A DNA stretch of 64,000 nt from Euptelea pleiosperma (lineage: Eukaryota > Streptophyta > Magnoliopsida > Ranunculales > Eupteleaceae): contig CM068551.1 of NCBI GenBank assembly GCA_035048495.1, positions 20,152,248-20,216,247 of the forward strand, written 5' to 3'. Below the pieces are notes generated by a model. It was not told the DNA's origin. It saw only the letters and a program-made list of their open reading frames with translations, and made no database searches. Within the stretch, counting starts at the first letter, position 1. Each line of letters starts with the position of its first letter. This document shows positions 44,883 through 55,385 of the stretch, one piece after another. The position numbers were made by a program, and so were the translations under genes.

Positions 44883-47800
44883 TCATGGAATTTTATTAAC
44901 TTTTGCAAGGACAGTAACCTCTGCTTCGATGATGCACGTGTCTTTCACCAAGAATCCCTTTTTTGTGTCTTTGAGATCATCTAGTCCCATGAACTTTCGC
45001 AAACCCCAATTCGCGCCCGAGGCAGTAAACCAACGTCCATCTAATCAACATAGAATAACAGAAAGGTCCATAACGTGCGTGCAACAGAAAGCCCATAAAT
45101 GGCATGCAAAGCACACCATTGTAGAATTGAATGTGGAACCCATTTAAGCAATAGACCCACGGGGCAGAGTACCATGCATGTCCATCATGTGGGGCAATAA
45201 GGATGATCGAGCTGCATATATAGTCTTCATTGTAGACTCTACAATTAATGAAGCAAGTTAAAACCTTACCTTTCAAATCCATGTGTTCGTTGAAGCTTTG
45301 GTTCCTTACGCGCAACTTGTAGCTTGTATACACTCTCTGACCAGGAGTAACACTTGATGAATCGGCCCAAAATAAAAATATGGAAAGGCTGTTGTTCCTC
45401 GCCTCTAACAAACCCTTAGGATATAGCTTTACATTCCTAAAGCAAACCACGAAAGCCAAAAGAAACCAATCAAAAAAAAAAATATATATATCAGTATTGG
45501 TATGAACTTCAGCATTAGACACATAAGTATTGCTTCTGAGAATGTTGAATTTGGTATATATACCATTTGTGGTCTCCGGTGATGAACACATCTGACAAAT
45601 AATATTCATTCTGTAACTGTGAAAAGTTCTCAATCTTCCATGTATGCTTACAAGTAATGGCTTCCTTAACCATCGACAAACACTCGCCTTTGCCTGTACT
45701 TTTGATAACGAAAACCTCCGCTCCAAAAACGCAAGTGTCATCGACAAGGTAGCCATTTGAAGGGTCATTAAAAATTGAAAGGGGTATGAATTGAGTGAAG
45801 CCCCACTCAGTCTTCATTCCATGAAAGCGTTTAACTCTTCCATCGATATCTAGGCATATATTGCAGTGTTATAAGTGTAGTGATAGATGAGCATTCAAAT
45901 TCAGATGGCGGGGGTTGAACATGTAATAATTTGTCAGCACTGCTATGTCTATGAATACATTAAAGGCTTAACAAATTCCATGTAACTAAATTCCCAGAAA
46001 AGGGTAAACAATTCCAAAGTTACAATAACCTAATACCATTGAATAATAACCTAAGAGGTAATTCGTGTAAACTCGGGTATAATATGGTTCCGAAAAAAAT
46101 AAGAGAACTTTACCAAATCTGTGAATAATATGGCAGTATAATACATTTTGTTGAAAATACGTCAAATACGCATATTAAACACATTACACAGGAAATTACT
46201 AAGTTTGGTGATCTCATGGAGCAAGGACCATGAATTCAACAGAGGTGTCATGCCGTGTCCTTTAGTCATTGAAAAAAGTTGTATATGGGGCAACATATGC
46301 AATATCTAAGTTTGGGTTGTGGAAGAGGCTACCTTCGCGTGTCAAGTAGTTGTCCCGGATCTGATCAAACAAAAACAACTTGAAAACAACATTAACCTCC
46401 CAACCAAGAGGAAGCGAACTTGTCTCAGCCACCAAATAGAGAGAAATATGGCCTTCCCCAGTTTTGTTCTGATCATTTCCGTTTGGGTAGAGTGACAATT
46501 TCCTGCAGTCACAAAAATTCAACTAAAATATTCCATGGAATGTTCAGTGCAACAGTTAAATCTATCAAGAGGGTAACAGAAGTTCCAGAAAAGTGGGCAG
46601 TAAACCCCATTTTGCTCCTATCTGGAGAACAAACGTTTGATCCACCAGCCCCTGAAATATGCCACTTGGCATCCTCTTTGGGGCCTACTGACCCATGGAT
46701 GTTCAGCCCACTCTTAGGGGTCCTACACACCAAAAATGAGCCTGGTTGGTGATTTCTATTCGTTGGATTCAAGCATTTTTCATCATGGTCTTAATGAAAT
46801 GATGCTCATTTGGATTCCAAGCCAATGATTTATAAAAAAAATGCTAGAATCCAATGGCAGGAAATCACCAATCATCTCATTCATGGTGTGTAAGGCCACC
46901 CGATGTGGGCCACGCATCCAAGGGGTGGGGCAAACGTTTTTCTCCGAAACAGGATTCCACGTGGCATTTTGCAGTGGCTGGTGGATCAAACCTTTGTCCT
47001 CCACGGGAGGAGCAAACTTTTGTTTTTCAATGGAAATGTGACCCATCAATTTGATCTAATTGGATACATCAGTCCACTCATTCAATATGGGTTGAAACGG
47101 AAGAAAACATGAAGGGGCCATTTGGATGTACTGCAAAAAAGTTTGATGCTACAGCAGGCTTTTCTTTACACATGGCAGTTGAGGGGCCAATTGCCACCTC
47201 AACATCTCACATCGCAAGTTTCAGCCCCATAATACTGAGCCATGTGTACAAAAAGTTCTTTTTTTTTTCATTCTCATCGCAAGTTCTGTCAAAGGTCTCT
47301 ATCGAGAAAAAATTAGCTGGCCCCGGGGGGACTTCAAACTTTGATGTCCCCTCCCAAAATGTCTGACAAGTACCCTTGTTAACCACTAACCAGGGACTTA
47401 ACTCGGGTTGAGTAAGGGATTGAAGTACGTGTCTGGCATTTTGGGTGGGGTGACTTCAAAGTTCGATGGCCCCGGGACCCGAAGTATTTAAAGAGTGTAA
47501 AGGGCTAGCTTTTGAGGACCTAGTCTTGAGACGTGAAACCATTATGCATTAAAGGCAGTTAGGACCTTGTCCTCCTGGGAGGTGACCTCGATCCTTTTTT
47601 GTATTTTTGCTCACTTTTTAATAAAATCTTCACCTTAAAAACAAAACAAAATCAAATAGCAACTTAGTACTAGCCTACCCAGGGCTGACCCGATTGTAAG
47701 AAAGGACAGAAATTAGACCCAAAAGTCAAGTCCTCGTGTATTAATTCCAGTTAAAGAATAGAAAACCTGCATATAATAAGGGTACCCGGACCCAACCCGA

Positions 47801-48660
47801 CTATTAATTCGGTCCAGAAAGATGACCCAAAACCAGCTAAGTTAATCAAGAGGATAATCGGGTACCCATTAACACCCTTAGATTTGGTAGGAAATAATAA
47901 ATACGACTTATCAAAAAAATAAAATAAATGAAATTAAATTAAATTATAATCCAAGAGGGCCGCCCATCAGATGATCCAAGGTTTTTAAATGGTCCCAAAT
48001 AACATTATAACGTTGCATTATGACCGTTATAACAGGTCATATCAGCAGTCTCGTATGAGTCAGAAAACGATCAGAATAATATTATTTTTTCAAAATAGCC
48101 AAGGATAAAAAATATTATTACAGTTATTAAAGAAAAATACCATTTGTTGCCTCCAGCTTCAAAATCGTTGGACTCGTATTTCTCAATTGGACTCTTTGAA
48201 AGTAACGAAAATGATTGAATTTTGAAGGTGTAGTGACATGGTGGAGCATCCCTAATTGATCTTGTAACTCCTGCATCAAAATATTATTACAGCAAGCTAA
48301 AAGAAAAAAGAAAACGACCCACAAAAAATCCTTTTTCTACCTGACCCAAAAATGGCCATCCAAACTGCTTCTTAATCTGAAAAAAATATGACTTTTTCCA
48401 CTTCCTAGCGTGCTAAATTCTCACGTGATTTCTAAACAGTAACGTTAATTGGTGCACTCCACCACCACAACAGCTGGGTTGCATCATAGGTGGGTTGCAC
48501 CAACTTGGATCCATCACTTGTACAGTACTAGAAGCACCATAGATTCATAACCATCTTCTTTCTCGCCCACTCAATCTCTATTTTTAAATCATCTTCGGCA
48601 AAATCATATGAGATCAACCAAAACAGAGAAAGATGGAGTAGGCATACCTTCTATGTTCAT
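44883..48660 (-). CDS. MATH gene F: two-MATH-domain TRAF-like protein, 307 aa, intact
   Basis: The exons are 48648-48660, 48141-48270, 46333-46502, 45564-45849, 45270-45436 and 44883-45040, summing to 924 nt. Exon 1 codes only MNIEG and is 12 nt shorter than in C and G. MATH domain 1 has CHYTFKIQSFSLL, EAGGNKW, EGHISLYLVAETSS, KRFHGMKTEWGF and CVFGAEVFVI. MATH domain 2 has WKIENFSQLQNEYYL, GDHKW, VYTSYKLRVRNQSF, KFMGLDDLKD and GFLVKDTCIIEAEV, ending NKIP. The usual exon-6 acceptor (TGCAG before CTAAT) is absent; the nearest in-phase AG is TTGATTAG at 45041-45042, giving DGRWFTASGANWG in place of NHWFSAS. The last splice site therefore needs transcript support. Confidence 0.86.
46615..47010. 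mobile_element. Foldback MITE in intron 2 of gene F
   Basis: The arms 'gtttgatccaccagcccctg' and 'gtggctggtggatcaaacc' enclose 'acccatggatgttcagccca' and 'gggccacgcatccaagggg'. It is the counterpart of 25485-25943 in gene D. Confidence 0.7.
47305..47480. mobile_element. Foldback MITE, CTTCAAACTTTGATG type, in intron 2 of gene F
   Basis: 'Ccggggggacttcaaacttt' pairs with 'gacttcaaagttcgatggcc'. The relative is at 36250-36445. After it, 47530-47640 resembles a retroelement 3' end ('taataaaatcttcacc'). Confidence 0.65.
47990..48115. mobile_element. TTATAACGG-type fragment in intron 2 of gene F
   Basis: 'Acattataacgttgcatta' and 'gaccgttataacaggtcat' match the equivalent intron position in gene D (27190-27250). 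Confidence 0.5.
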
Positions 48661-48750
48661 CCTCGACAAGGAATTGAAAAGATCGAATTATATGCAGAAC
48701 TGACAATGGAAGCTCTAAACTGCGAATTGTATGTAGAATTTCTCTCTTTG

Positions 48751-48762
48751 TTATTATAAAGA
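48751..48762 (-). promoter_or_regulatory. TATA box and conserved leader of MATH gene F
   Basis: On the minus strand, TCTCTCTTTATAATAACAAA is preceded by 'gggcctaagaagcttt' and followed by 'gagagaaattctacatac'. The same order occurs before gene G. Confidence 0.55.
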
Positions 48763-49069
48763 GAGAAAGCTTCTTAGGCCCTGTATGGTTGATCCGTGAA
48801 ATGTTGTCTAGAAAAGTTGTTAGAAAATCAGGGTTTCCTTTGTTTATGGTGCATTTATTGGAAAATCGGAATCGAAAAAGTTTTCTCTTGGCCCACAAAT
48901 AGTACAAAGAAGGACAGTTTTTTTGCTGAAAAATTCGTAAAATCTTTTGCATCGCTCTGTGAAAGAATTCACCCCCTTCCTCGCGGTTCACGGCAAATCC
49001 CTTCCTTCCTTCCTGAAGTGGTTTTGTATTTTTTCCCAAGCAAGCAAAGTAAGCGAAAGATTTCCACTT

Positions 49070-50040
49070 TTCTATACGGTTATATGAAGGGAAATTTTGT
49101 ACTACCCCTGATTAATTAACGATATTGGCATTACCCCCAGTACTATGGATTATTTGCATTTTCCCCCTTGACCGATGTTTTGTCCTCGTTGATTAAGACG
49201 GACTTAGACAAGGTGTTAAACTTCTTCGACTCGGATCGTTTTGCTCTTCTTACCTTTATGTTCCATCTCTCTTTGTCTCTTTGATCGTGCGTTAGAGCAA
49301 TCTGACATTTTTCCTCCGACGACGTCTTTGATGTGCATCACGTCCTCTTCTAAGTCTGCAAAGTCACTACGCTATCACCACGTGGCAATCACTTACAATT
49401 GACGGACGATTCACATATAAAAATGAAAAGATCTTCAAAGTCTATTTTTCTAACCAATCCCCTCCCTCCACGTGGAAGTTTCCGTGATTCTCAAAGTAAA
49501 AGCCGATCGGTAAAAATCTGAACCGTTTATTTGTAAAACCAAAATATTCCGTCCACGTGGCATTATATTATTGGCTCAACACCCACCTACTGTCAGATCT
49601 AGTCGTTGGGATTGAACGGACGAGATTTATTTGCATGTCTTTCGTCCGTCCAATCCCATTATCGTCGTCTGCATGAAGCATCGAACCAGATTACAGAAAA
49701 CAACCAGAGGCAAATCTGAAAGAAAAAAGGGGGAAAGGGGCCGAGAAAGGGGAAAACCAATTCAACGCCTTGCAGCTACTATTCAATCCGCCCATTGAAG
49801 CTAGCGTGGAAGGTGTCGTTAAAGCCTGCAAGGTGCTGAGGAAGGAAGCAAGCACGTAAGCCGCTATTTCTTCATTTTTGTTTGATTTCCTCTGTCTCAT
49901 CACACTGTTCTTCGGTTAACAACAAATGAGTCCTACCTGAGCAAGACATGGAACCCCCTATGTTTTAGTTAGTGACTGGGTTAACAACAAGTGGGTCCTA
50001 CCTAAGCATGACTGGTTATGTTAGTTGACAGACCATTTTT
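49070..50040. other. Intergenic stretch between F and the MULE, no gene recognised
   Basis: Apart from a pyrimidine-rich block (49090-49170, 'attacccccagtactatgg') that resembles a transposon arm, and short ORFs without similarity, nothing could be identified. Confidence 0.4.
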
Positions 50041-50044
50041 TGTA

Positions 50045-50310
50045 GGGTCGTGATGTAGCAAGTTATACCTGAGATCCCTTTGAGAATGCGGCATTTTTTG
50101 GTAGTCACCGTTGCCATTTAGGTGACACCTTAAAAAGTGCTACTGATGGTTATAGATTACCAATCAAGGTGATTTTTGGTGTGTATATCCACCAAGGGTT
50201 GGGATAAACATCCATGTGGTCAGTGGGCCCAGATGACAGTGGTGATTAACAAAAATCGTGCATCGTCATTTGAAAAAGTTTCAGGCATACCTTGTTACAT
50301 CTTTTTCCTT
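50045..50310. mobile_element. Deleted copy of the GATGTAACAAGG foldback MITE
   Basis: The left 'gatgtagcaagttatacctg' and right 'aggcataccttgttacatc' ends are kept, as is the right arm 'aaacatccatgtggtcagtg'. Most of the left arm is missing compared with 35789-36187. Confidence 0.65.
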
Positions 50311-50504
50311 TATTGTAAGCAAGTTTGGGTAAAAATGGTTTGAAGTATTGAAGAGAGGTAGGACTCTCTATCAGTACTACCCATCTTTTGAAAAGCTATC
50401 CAAGGAGCAGTTTCTATAAATTCATGTAACAGATTACATGTTTTAATGCAACATTAATTTGTTGAGAATTATGTTATGTTTGTTGAGAATTCTTAGGATA
50501 CAAG

Positions 50505-52410
50505 ATGGATGACTACCTAAATATAGTTGTTCATTACCAAGGAAGATTTTGGCAAGTCGAGATGGCAGATATATTGTTAGAGACTACTGTGGTGGGAAGG
50601 TGGGACAGATATGTGACATGGACTGTGATCGTATTTTCTACCTTGACTTTTTGGAAGAGTTTGCTCATGTGACAGAATGTCCACGTGGGACTGTGACTGA
50701 TAGTTACTTATATTGACTGTTACGGGAGTCTAATACCCGTTGAAGGGGACGGAGGCCTAGTGCGTATGCTTGAATATTTCGAGGATGCTCTTGGAGTCGG
50801 TAAGGTATTTGTTAATTGGGACGTTTATGAACCTTTAGCCACATCATCGTCAGCATCACCACGACTCACAAGTCAAACGTCACGAGGGGATTTTCCATCA
50901 TCATCATCAATAGCACCACGACCCACAAGTCAGACTGCTTGAGGTCATGTGGACGAGTATTCTGATTTAGAGATGGGTGACATACCATCGTCTCCAAAGT
51001 TTGGTGGTGGTTTAGGTGATGATGATATTCCTATTGACATAGAGATAGATGACTCTTATCGCAGTTACGATTTAAGTGAGTCGAGTTCAGATTGTGATGG
51101 TAGTTCAGATGACAAGTCAGTTGGTTGTGATACCTTTGTGACTAGGCTAATGATTTATATCAAAATCAAGAATGGTCTAGTCGGGAGCAGAATAGTTTGC
51201 ATTCTGTGCTTGAAGTAAAGCAGGAGTTTTCTACTATGTATGACTACAAGAAACACCTAAGAATGTTTGTTGTCCAAAATCATTTCAAGTATATGATGGT
51301 GAAGAATGAGAAAGAACGGGTCATGACTACATGTAAAGACCCGAATTGTGAATGGAGATGCCATGCTTCGGTTACCAATAATGACCAAACCTTTCAAGTG
51401 AGGTATTGAGAAGGGAGCACACTTACAGTAATACTATCAACCAGAGGCATTCTAATACCACATCGACTACTTTTGTTGTTGACCTGATAGAGTCGACACT
51501 TCGAGCACATCTGAAGTCGTATTGTCCATGAAATGTCAAGGCTGAAGTTTGAAAAAAATTAGGAGTCCATATTACATATTAGCTAGCTTGGAAGGCTAGG
51601 GCGAAAGCCTTGACTTGGATATATGATGACTACGATGAATCATATACTGTTGTGCCAGGGTTAAGTGCTCAAATCTTATTGAGCAATCCATAAAGCATAG
51701 CCAAGTGGAATGTTGAGATTGACCGTAGATTCAAATTGATGTGTATTGCCTTCCGAGCATCTCTACATGGCTTTAGGGTCGAATGTCAGCATGTCATCTA
51801 CTTTGACGATTGTTTCTTGAAAGGGAATTACAGTGGAGTATTGTTATCGGCTTGTTCAATCGATAGAAATAATGATATTTTTTCCATTGTAGTGTACATA
51901 TGCAAATTAGAGAATATAGAGTCATGGACCCACTTTTTAAAGACATTGGCCTCTAAACTACATTATGATCATCCGACCACTTTTTTCTCGGATAGACAGA
52001 AGGGTCTATTGGAAGCAATCCCAAATGTATTTCTTGGGTCTTATCATCAATTCTATATAAGACATGTATAGACATATTTACAAGAATTTTAAGATCAAGT
52101 ACAAAGGAGATCAACTCAAAAATGGAGTTTTTGGTGCTACATCAGCATTTTAAGGAGAGCGAGTTTGAGAGAATAATGCGGGCTTTGCAAAGAACTTCTC
52201 AGGATGTTCATCAGTGGATGAAATATATTGCTCCTCATCATTGGGCTAGGTTGATTTCATACCTATTTTTTTCAATTTGTTAATAACTATTTTACAGAAC
52301 TTTGATACTTGCAATTATCTTATTTTGTTAGGTCCCATTTTGATACAACTTCAAGCTGTGATCACCTTACAAATAATGTATCGGAATCATTCAATTCATG
52401 GATACTTGTG
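50505..52410 (+). pseudogene. Mutator-like (MULE) transposase gene, decayed
   Basis: Pieces of a MuDR-family transposase occur in order in different frames. These are MDDYLNIVVHYQGRFW (50505), DCDRIFYLDFLEEF (about 50625), acidic and serine-rich linker sequence, the N-terminal zinc-binding-like block MTTCKDPNCEWRCHASV (51323-51374), and the MULE core. The core includes VIYFDDCFLKGNYSGVLLSA, ESWTHFLKTLASKL, TTFFSDRQKGLLEAIP and HQFYIRHV (51736-52070). After another break come WMKYIAPHHWARL and, past an 80-bp gap that looks like an intron, SHFDTTSSCDHLTNNVSESF (about 52331-52400). Several frameshifts and stops are present (for example 50940, 51216, 52068). It would once have supplied transposase to foldback elements making 8-9 bp target duplications. 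Terminal repeats were not identified. Confidence 0.88.
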
Positions 52411-52714
52411 TAATACCCTGAACTTTTGTTTATGAATTTTTAAGTAAATTAATTATAAAAAATTGAAATTGACTCCTTAATTTCTTTTTCAATAATTTAT
52501 TTTCAATGATAATTAACTATATTTCTATTGTAGTCTATGAGAGGCATAGTCGTAATAAATAATTAATAAGTTATACTTGTTGAATGGGCTCGTAGGACCA
52601 ATTTAAAGGTCTTTTGGGCTTAATAATAATCTTAAATAAAGCTTACTTGATACCATAAGCCTTAGGCCCATTTTTAGCCCATATCCATCTTAAAATAAGT
52701 CTTTTAAGGAGTCA

Positions 52715-52985
52715 TGTTTGTCCCATCCCTCGGTAGACTTATAGACCAAAAATCAATCTGATTAGTGATTTATAACCATTGTTTTTGAATCTTTTCATAG
52801 GTTAATTTTCAACTGTGGGATTCCAGCATTATTTTGGACTACTCAGGCCCAAAGTACTTTTTTTTTTTTTTGAACTTTAAGCTGGGGTTAGGCGTCCCTC
52901 TACCAGACCCGAAGGTTATAAATAACTAACCATGAGTTTTGGTAGGTAGAACCACCTAGGGATGGGACAAACATCAACATGGACA
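52715..52985. mobile_element. Foldback MITE with a T-run insertion
   Basis: 'Gtcccatccctcggtagac' pairs with 'cctagggatgggacaaacat'. A short unit of T15 followed by 'gaactttaagctggggttagg' (52858-52912) interrupts it and may be a SINE tail in reverse. Confidence 0.5.
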
Positions 52986-53089
52986 ATGGATGCAGTCATC
53001 GAAGAATTGCACTTATTTTTTTGGTCAGCTAGTTAATAAAAGGGAAATTCTCTCAGCCCATGTCATGCTTTTGGGAATGTTTGTATAAA

Positions 53090-53238
53090 CATTTGCAGAC
53101 TAGTTTTTCCCAAAGGGTCTGGCTCACAGGACCCCCTTTATCTGATCCTCTCGGGAGTCATGTGCTCGCCATGCTTGGTAGGCTTCCTTAGCCTCTAAGG
53201 GTCTTTTAATAAAGCAGTTTATTTATCAAAAAAAAAAG
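53090..53238 (+). mobile_element. Retroelement 3' tail with poly(A)
   Basis: Non-coding sequence ends 'gtcttttaataaagcagttt' followed by A10 at 53228-53237, with an AATAAA-type signal about 25 bp before the tail. No reverse transcriptase domain is attached. Confidence 0.4.
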
Positions 53239-53539
53239 TGCTCACAATGGATTTCATGAATCCAACGGTGGTTGAGATTGAGCTGGCGAAATGTGAATGC
53301 CTGCTTAGGACTATCAACCACCGTTGGATTCTCGGAATCAACGGCTGAGCACACAACTCAAGAGAGGGATCAGAAAAAGGGGGTCCTCGGAGCTTGAGCC
53401 TTTCCCAAAACTGTGTGAAACATCTCATAATTTAGTGGGGCATTACATAATCATGTATTAGCTTTTTTGAAATAACTAGGTGCTTTAATACAACATTTAA
53501 ATTTTTTTCAAAATAGAATCCTCTCATCAAGAAAAACTT

Positions 53540-54095
53540 TAGATGCAGATGACTTTGGATGCAGAGGACTCTCCTAGCCGGAGAAATCTAGTATGCATAC
53601 ATTTGCAGACTTAAAAGTATGATTGTATCTGCCATTGAATGTTCCTTGAAAAATGTGTTTATAATTCATAAAATAAATATTTTTGAAAACATTTACATAA
53701 CACGTTTTTACCATGGACATCCAACAGTGCTGACACTGTTTATATACTTGTTAGTCTGCAAATGTATGCAGACTAGATTTGTCCCTCATAGCCTTACATA
53801 GTGCATTTTTTTGGGCCCACTAACCGCATGGATGTTTAGCCCACACTTGGTGGAAAACATACCAAACATCAACCTGATTGATTGGTTATCTTCTGCTATA
53901 GATTTTAGTACTTTTTAGGGTTGATTCTAGCCATTGGATTCAATCACTTCTTTTGAGTACAAAATATTGCCACTACATATCATCAATCAACCTGATTGAT
54001 TTTTAGTGTTTATATTCATGAATGGATGGACTAAACATCCATGCCATTAGTGGGCCCAAAAATAGGTACTATGTAGGGAAACATGACTCCTCTTT
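53540..54095. mobile_element. Foldback MITE split by another foldback element
   Basis: The left end 'tagatgcagatgactttgg' (53540) is separated from its core (53800-54090, 'ccgcatggatgtttagccca') by a nested foldback at 53582-53785. The nested arms are 'tgcatacatttgcagact' and 'agtctgcaaatgtatgca'. Confidence 0.6.
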
Positions 54096-54132
54096 CCTTT
54101 TTTTTTTAAAGGTGAAGATGATATCAATACCA

Positions 54133-54545
54133 AGGTTTAAAGGAGGCCGTTTTAACGGTTAAGCGGACTGGGGGTGTTACCGTTTAAACTGTTTAAACGG
54201 CCGTTAAAACGGATTGAAACGGCCAGGGGCAAAAATGGAAAAAAATAGAATTTAACATAATTAAACGGATTTTAACAGGTTTTAACGATTTTAACGGATT
54301 TTAACGGAAAAACGGAAAAAATGGCCCCAAAATTCAAATTTTGAAATTTGAAAATTTAAAAAAAAAACGGATTTAACAGCCGTTTTTTTCACAAAATTTT
54401 TCAGAATTAAACGGCTGTCTAAACGATTTTAACGTCTGTTAAAACAAAACAATGGCCTTTTTTTCAAAACCGATAAAACGTGTTTAAACAGTTTTAACGG
54501 AAACGGGCTTGGGGCGTTACCATTTAAACGGCCATTAAAACCGTT
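54133..54545. mobile_element. AACGG-filled foldback element
   Basis: It starts AAGGTTTAAAGGAGGCCG and contains 'aacggactgggggtgttacc', 'tttaaactgtttaaacggcc' and the inverse 'aacgggcttggggcgttac' near 54505. The extreme right end is decayed, so no target duplication is visible. Confidence 0.7.
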
Positions 54546-54654
54546 AAATATAAAAGCAAGAATCCGGATTGGGGCACACCACACACCCACACGTCCCTCC
54601 CTCTCTACTTTAAAGGCAAACCTTGCCTCATTAAATGCCTCAGGTTGTCCAACA

Positions 54655-54920
54655 CTCCCATGAGGGACCATATGGATGTTTGTCCATCCCTAGGTGGACC
54701 TATATACCAAATATCAGCCTGATTAGCGATTTCAAACTTTGGATCTGAGTACCCAAAATAATGCTAGAAATCTACAGTTAAAAAATGACTCATGAAAACG
54801 ACTCCAATTAAATCCTTAAAAATCACAAATCAGGCTGATTTTTTGCATGTAGGTCAACCTAGAGATGGGCCAAACATCAATATGGTCAGTGATCTCTGAG
54901 TGAGTGCCATGTGGCGTTCC
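54655..54920. mobile_element. Foldback MITE upstream of gene G
   Basis: 'Ggaccatatggatgtttgtc' pairs with 'gggccaaacatcaatatgg' and AGTGAGTGCCATGTGGC. Confidence 0.55.
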
Positions 54921-55254
54921 TCTAGTATTATTAAAGCACTTGGAGGCTGAGAGCCTGAGAGGGCCTCTAAGGCAAAGCGAAAGAGAACAAACGTGACTTG
55001 TGTATCGGCAGTCCGTAGCATCAAAAAAATTGCCCTTACCATTGAAAGCTTTCTGCTTACTTTGCTTGGTTGGGAAAAAATACAAAACCACATAAGGAAG
55101 GAAAGGATGAGATTTGCCTTGAACCGATGGAAAATATTTTACTAACTTTTGAGCGGAAAAACTTATGTCAATTTTTCTATTTGATGCAAACCCAGAGAAA
55201 ACTTTTCAATGCTCATTGTCCAATCAAGCACACCCCAAACAAAGGAAAACCTGA

Positions 55255-55385
55255 TTATCAGCAGATAACTTTTCTAGACAATATTTCACGGAGCAACCAT
55301 TCAGGACCTAAGAAGCTTTCTCTCTTTATATTAACAAAGAGAGAAATTCTGCATACAATTCGCTCTTATCAATTCCTTGTCGAGG
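55255..55385 (+). promoter_or_regulatory. Promoter and leader of MATH gene G
   Basis: 'Acttttctagacaatatttc', 'ggacctaagaagctttctc' and TTTATATTAACAAAG are followed by 'gagagaaattctgc' and 'caattccttgtcgagg' just before the ATG. The block is conserved with gene F (minus strand) and with the orphan copy at 20665-20795. Confidence 0.6.

Noticed and set aside
44977..45768. 263-residue continuous open frame on the minus strand
   Set aside because: It reads exon 4 of gene F out of frame, then an intron, then exon 5 in frame. The spliced model has correct phases and paralogue support.
50760..51409. Two or three small host genes with acidic or serine-rich products
   Set aside because: Order and motifs fit pieces of one decayed MULE transposase.
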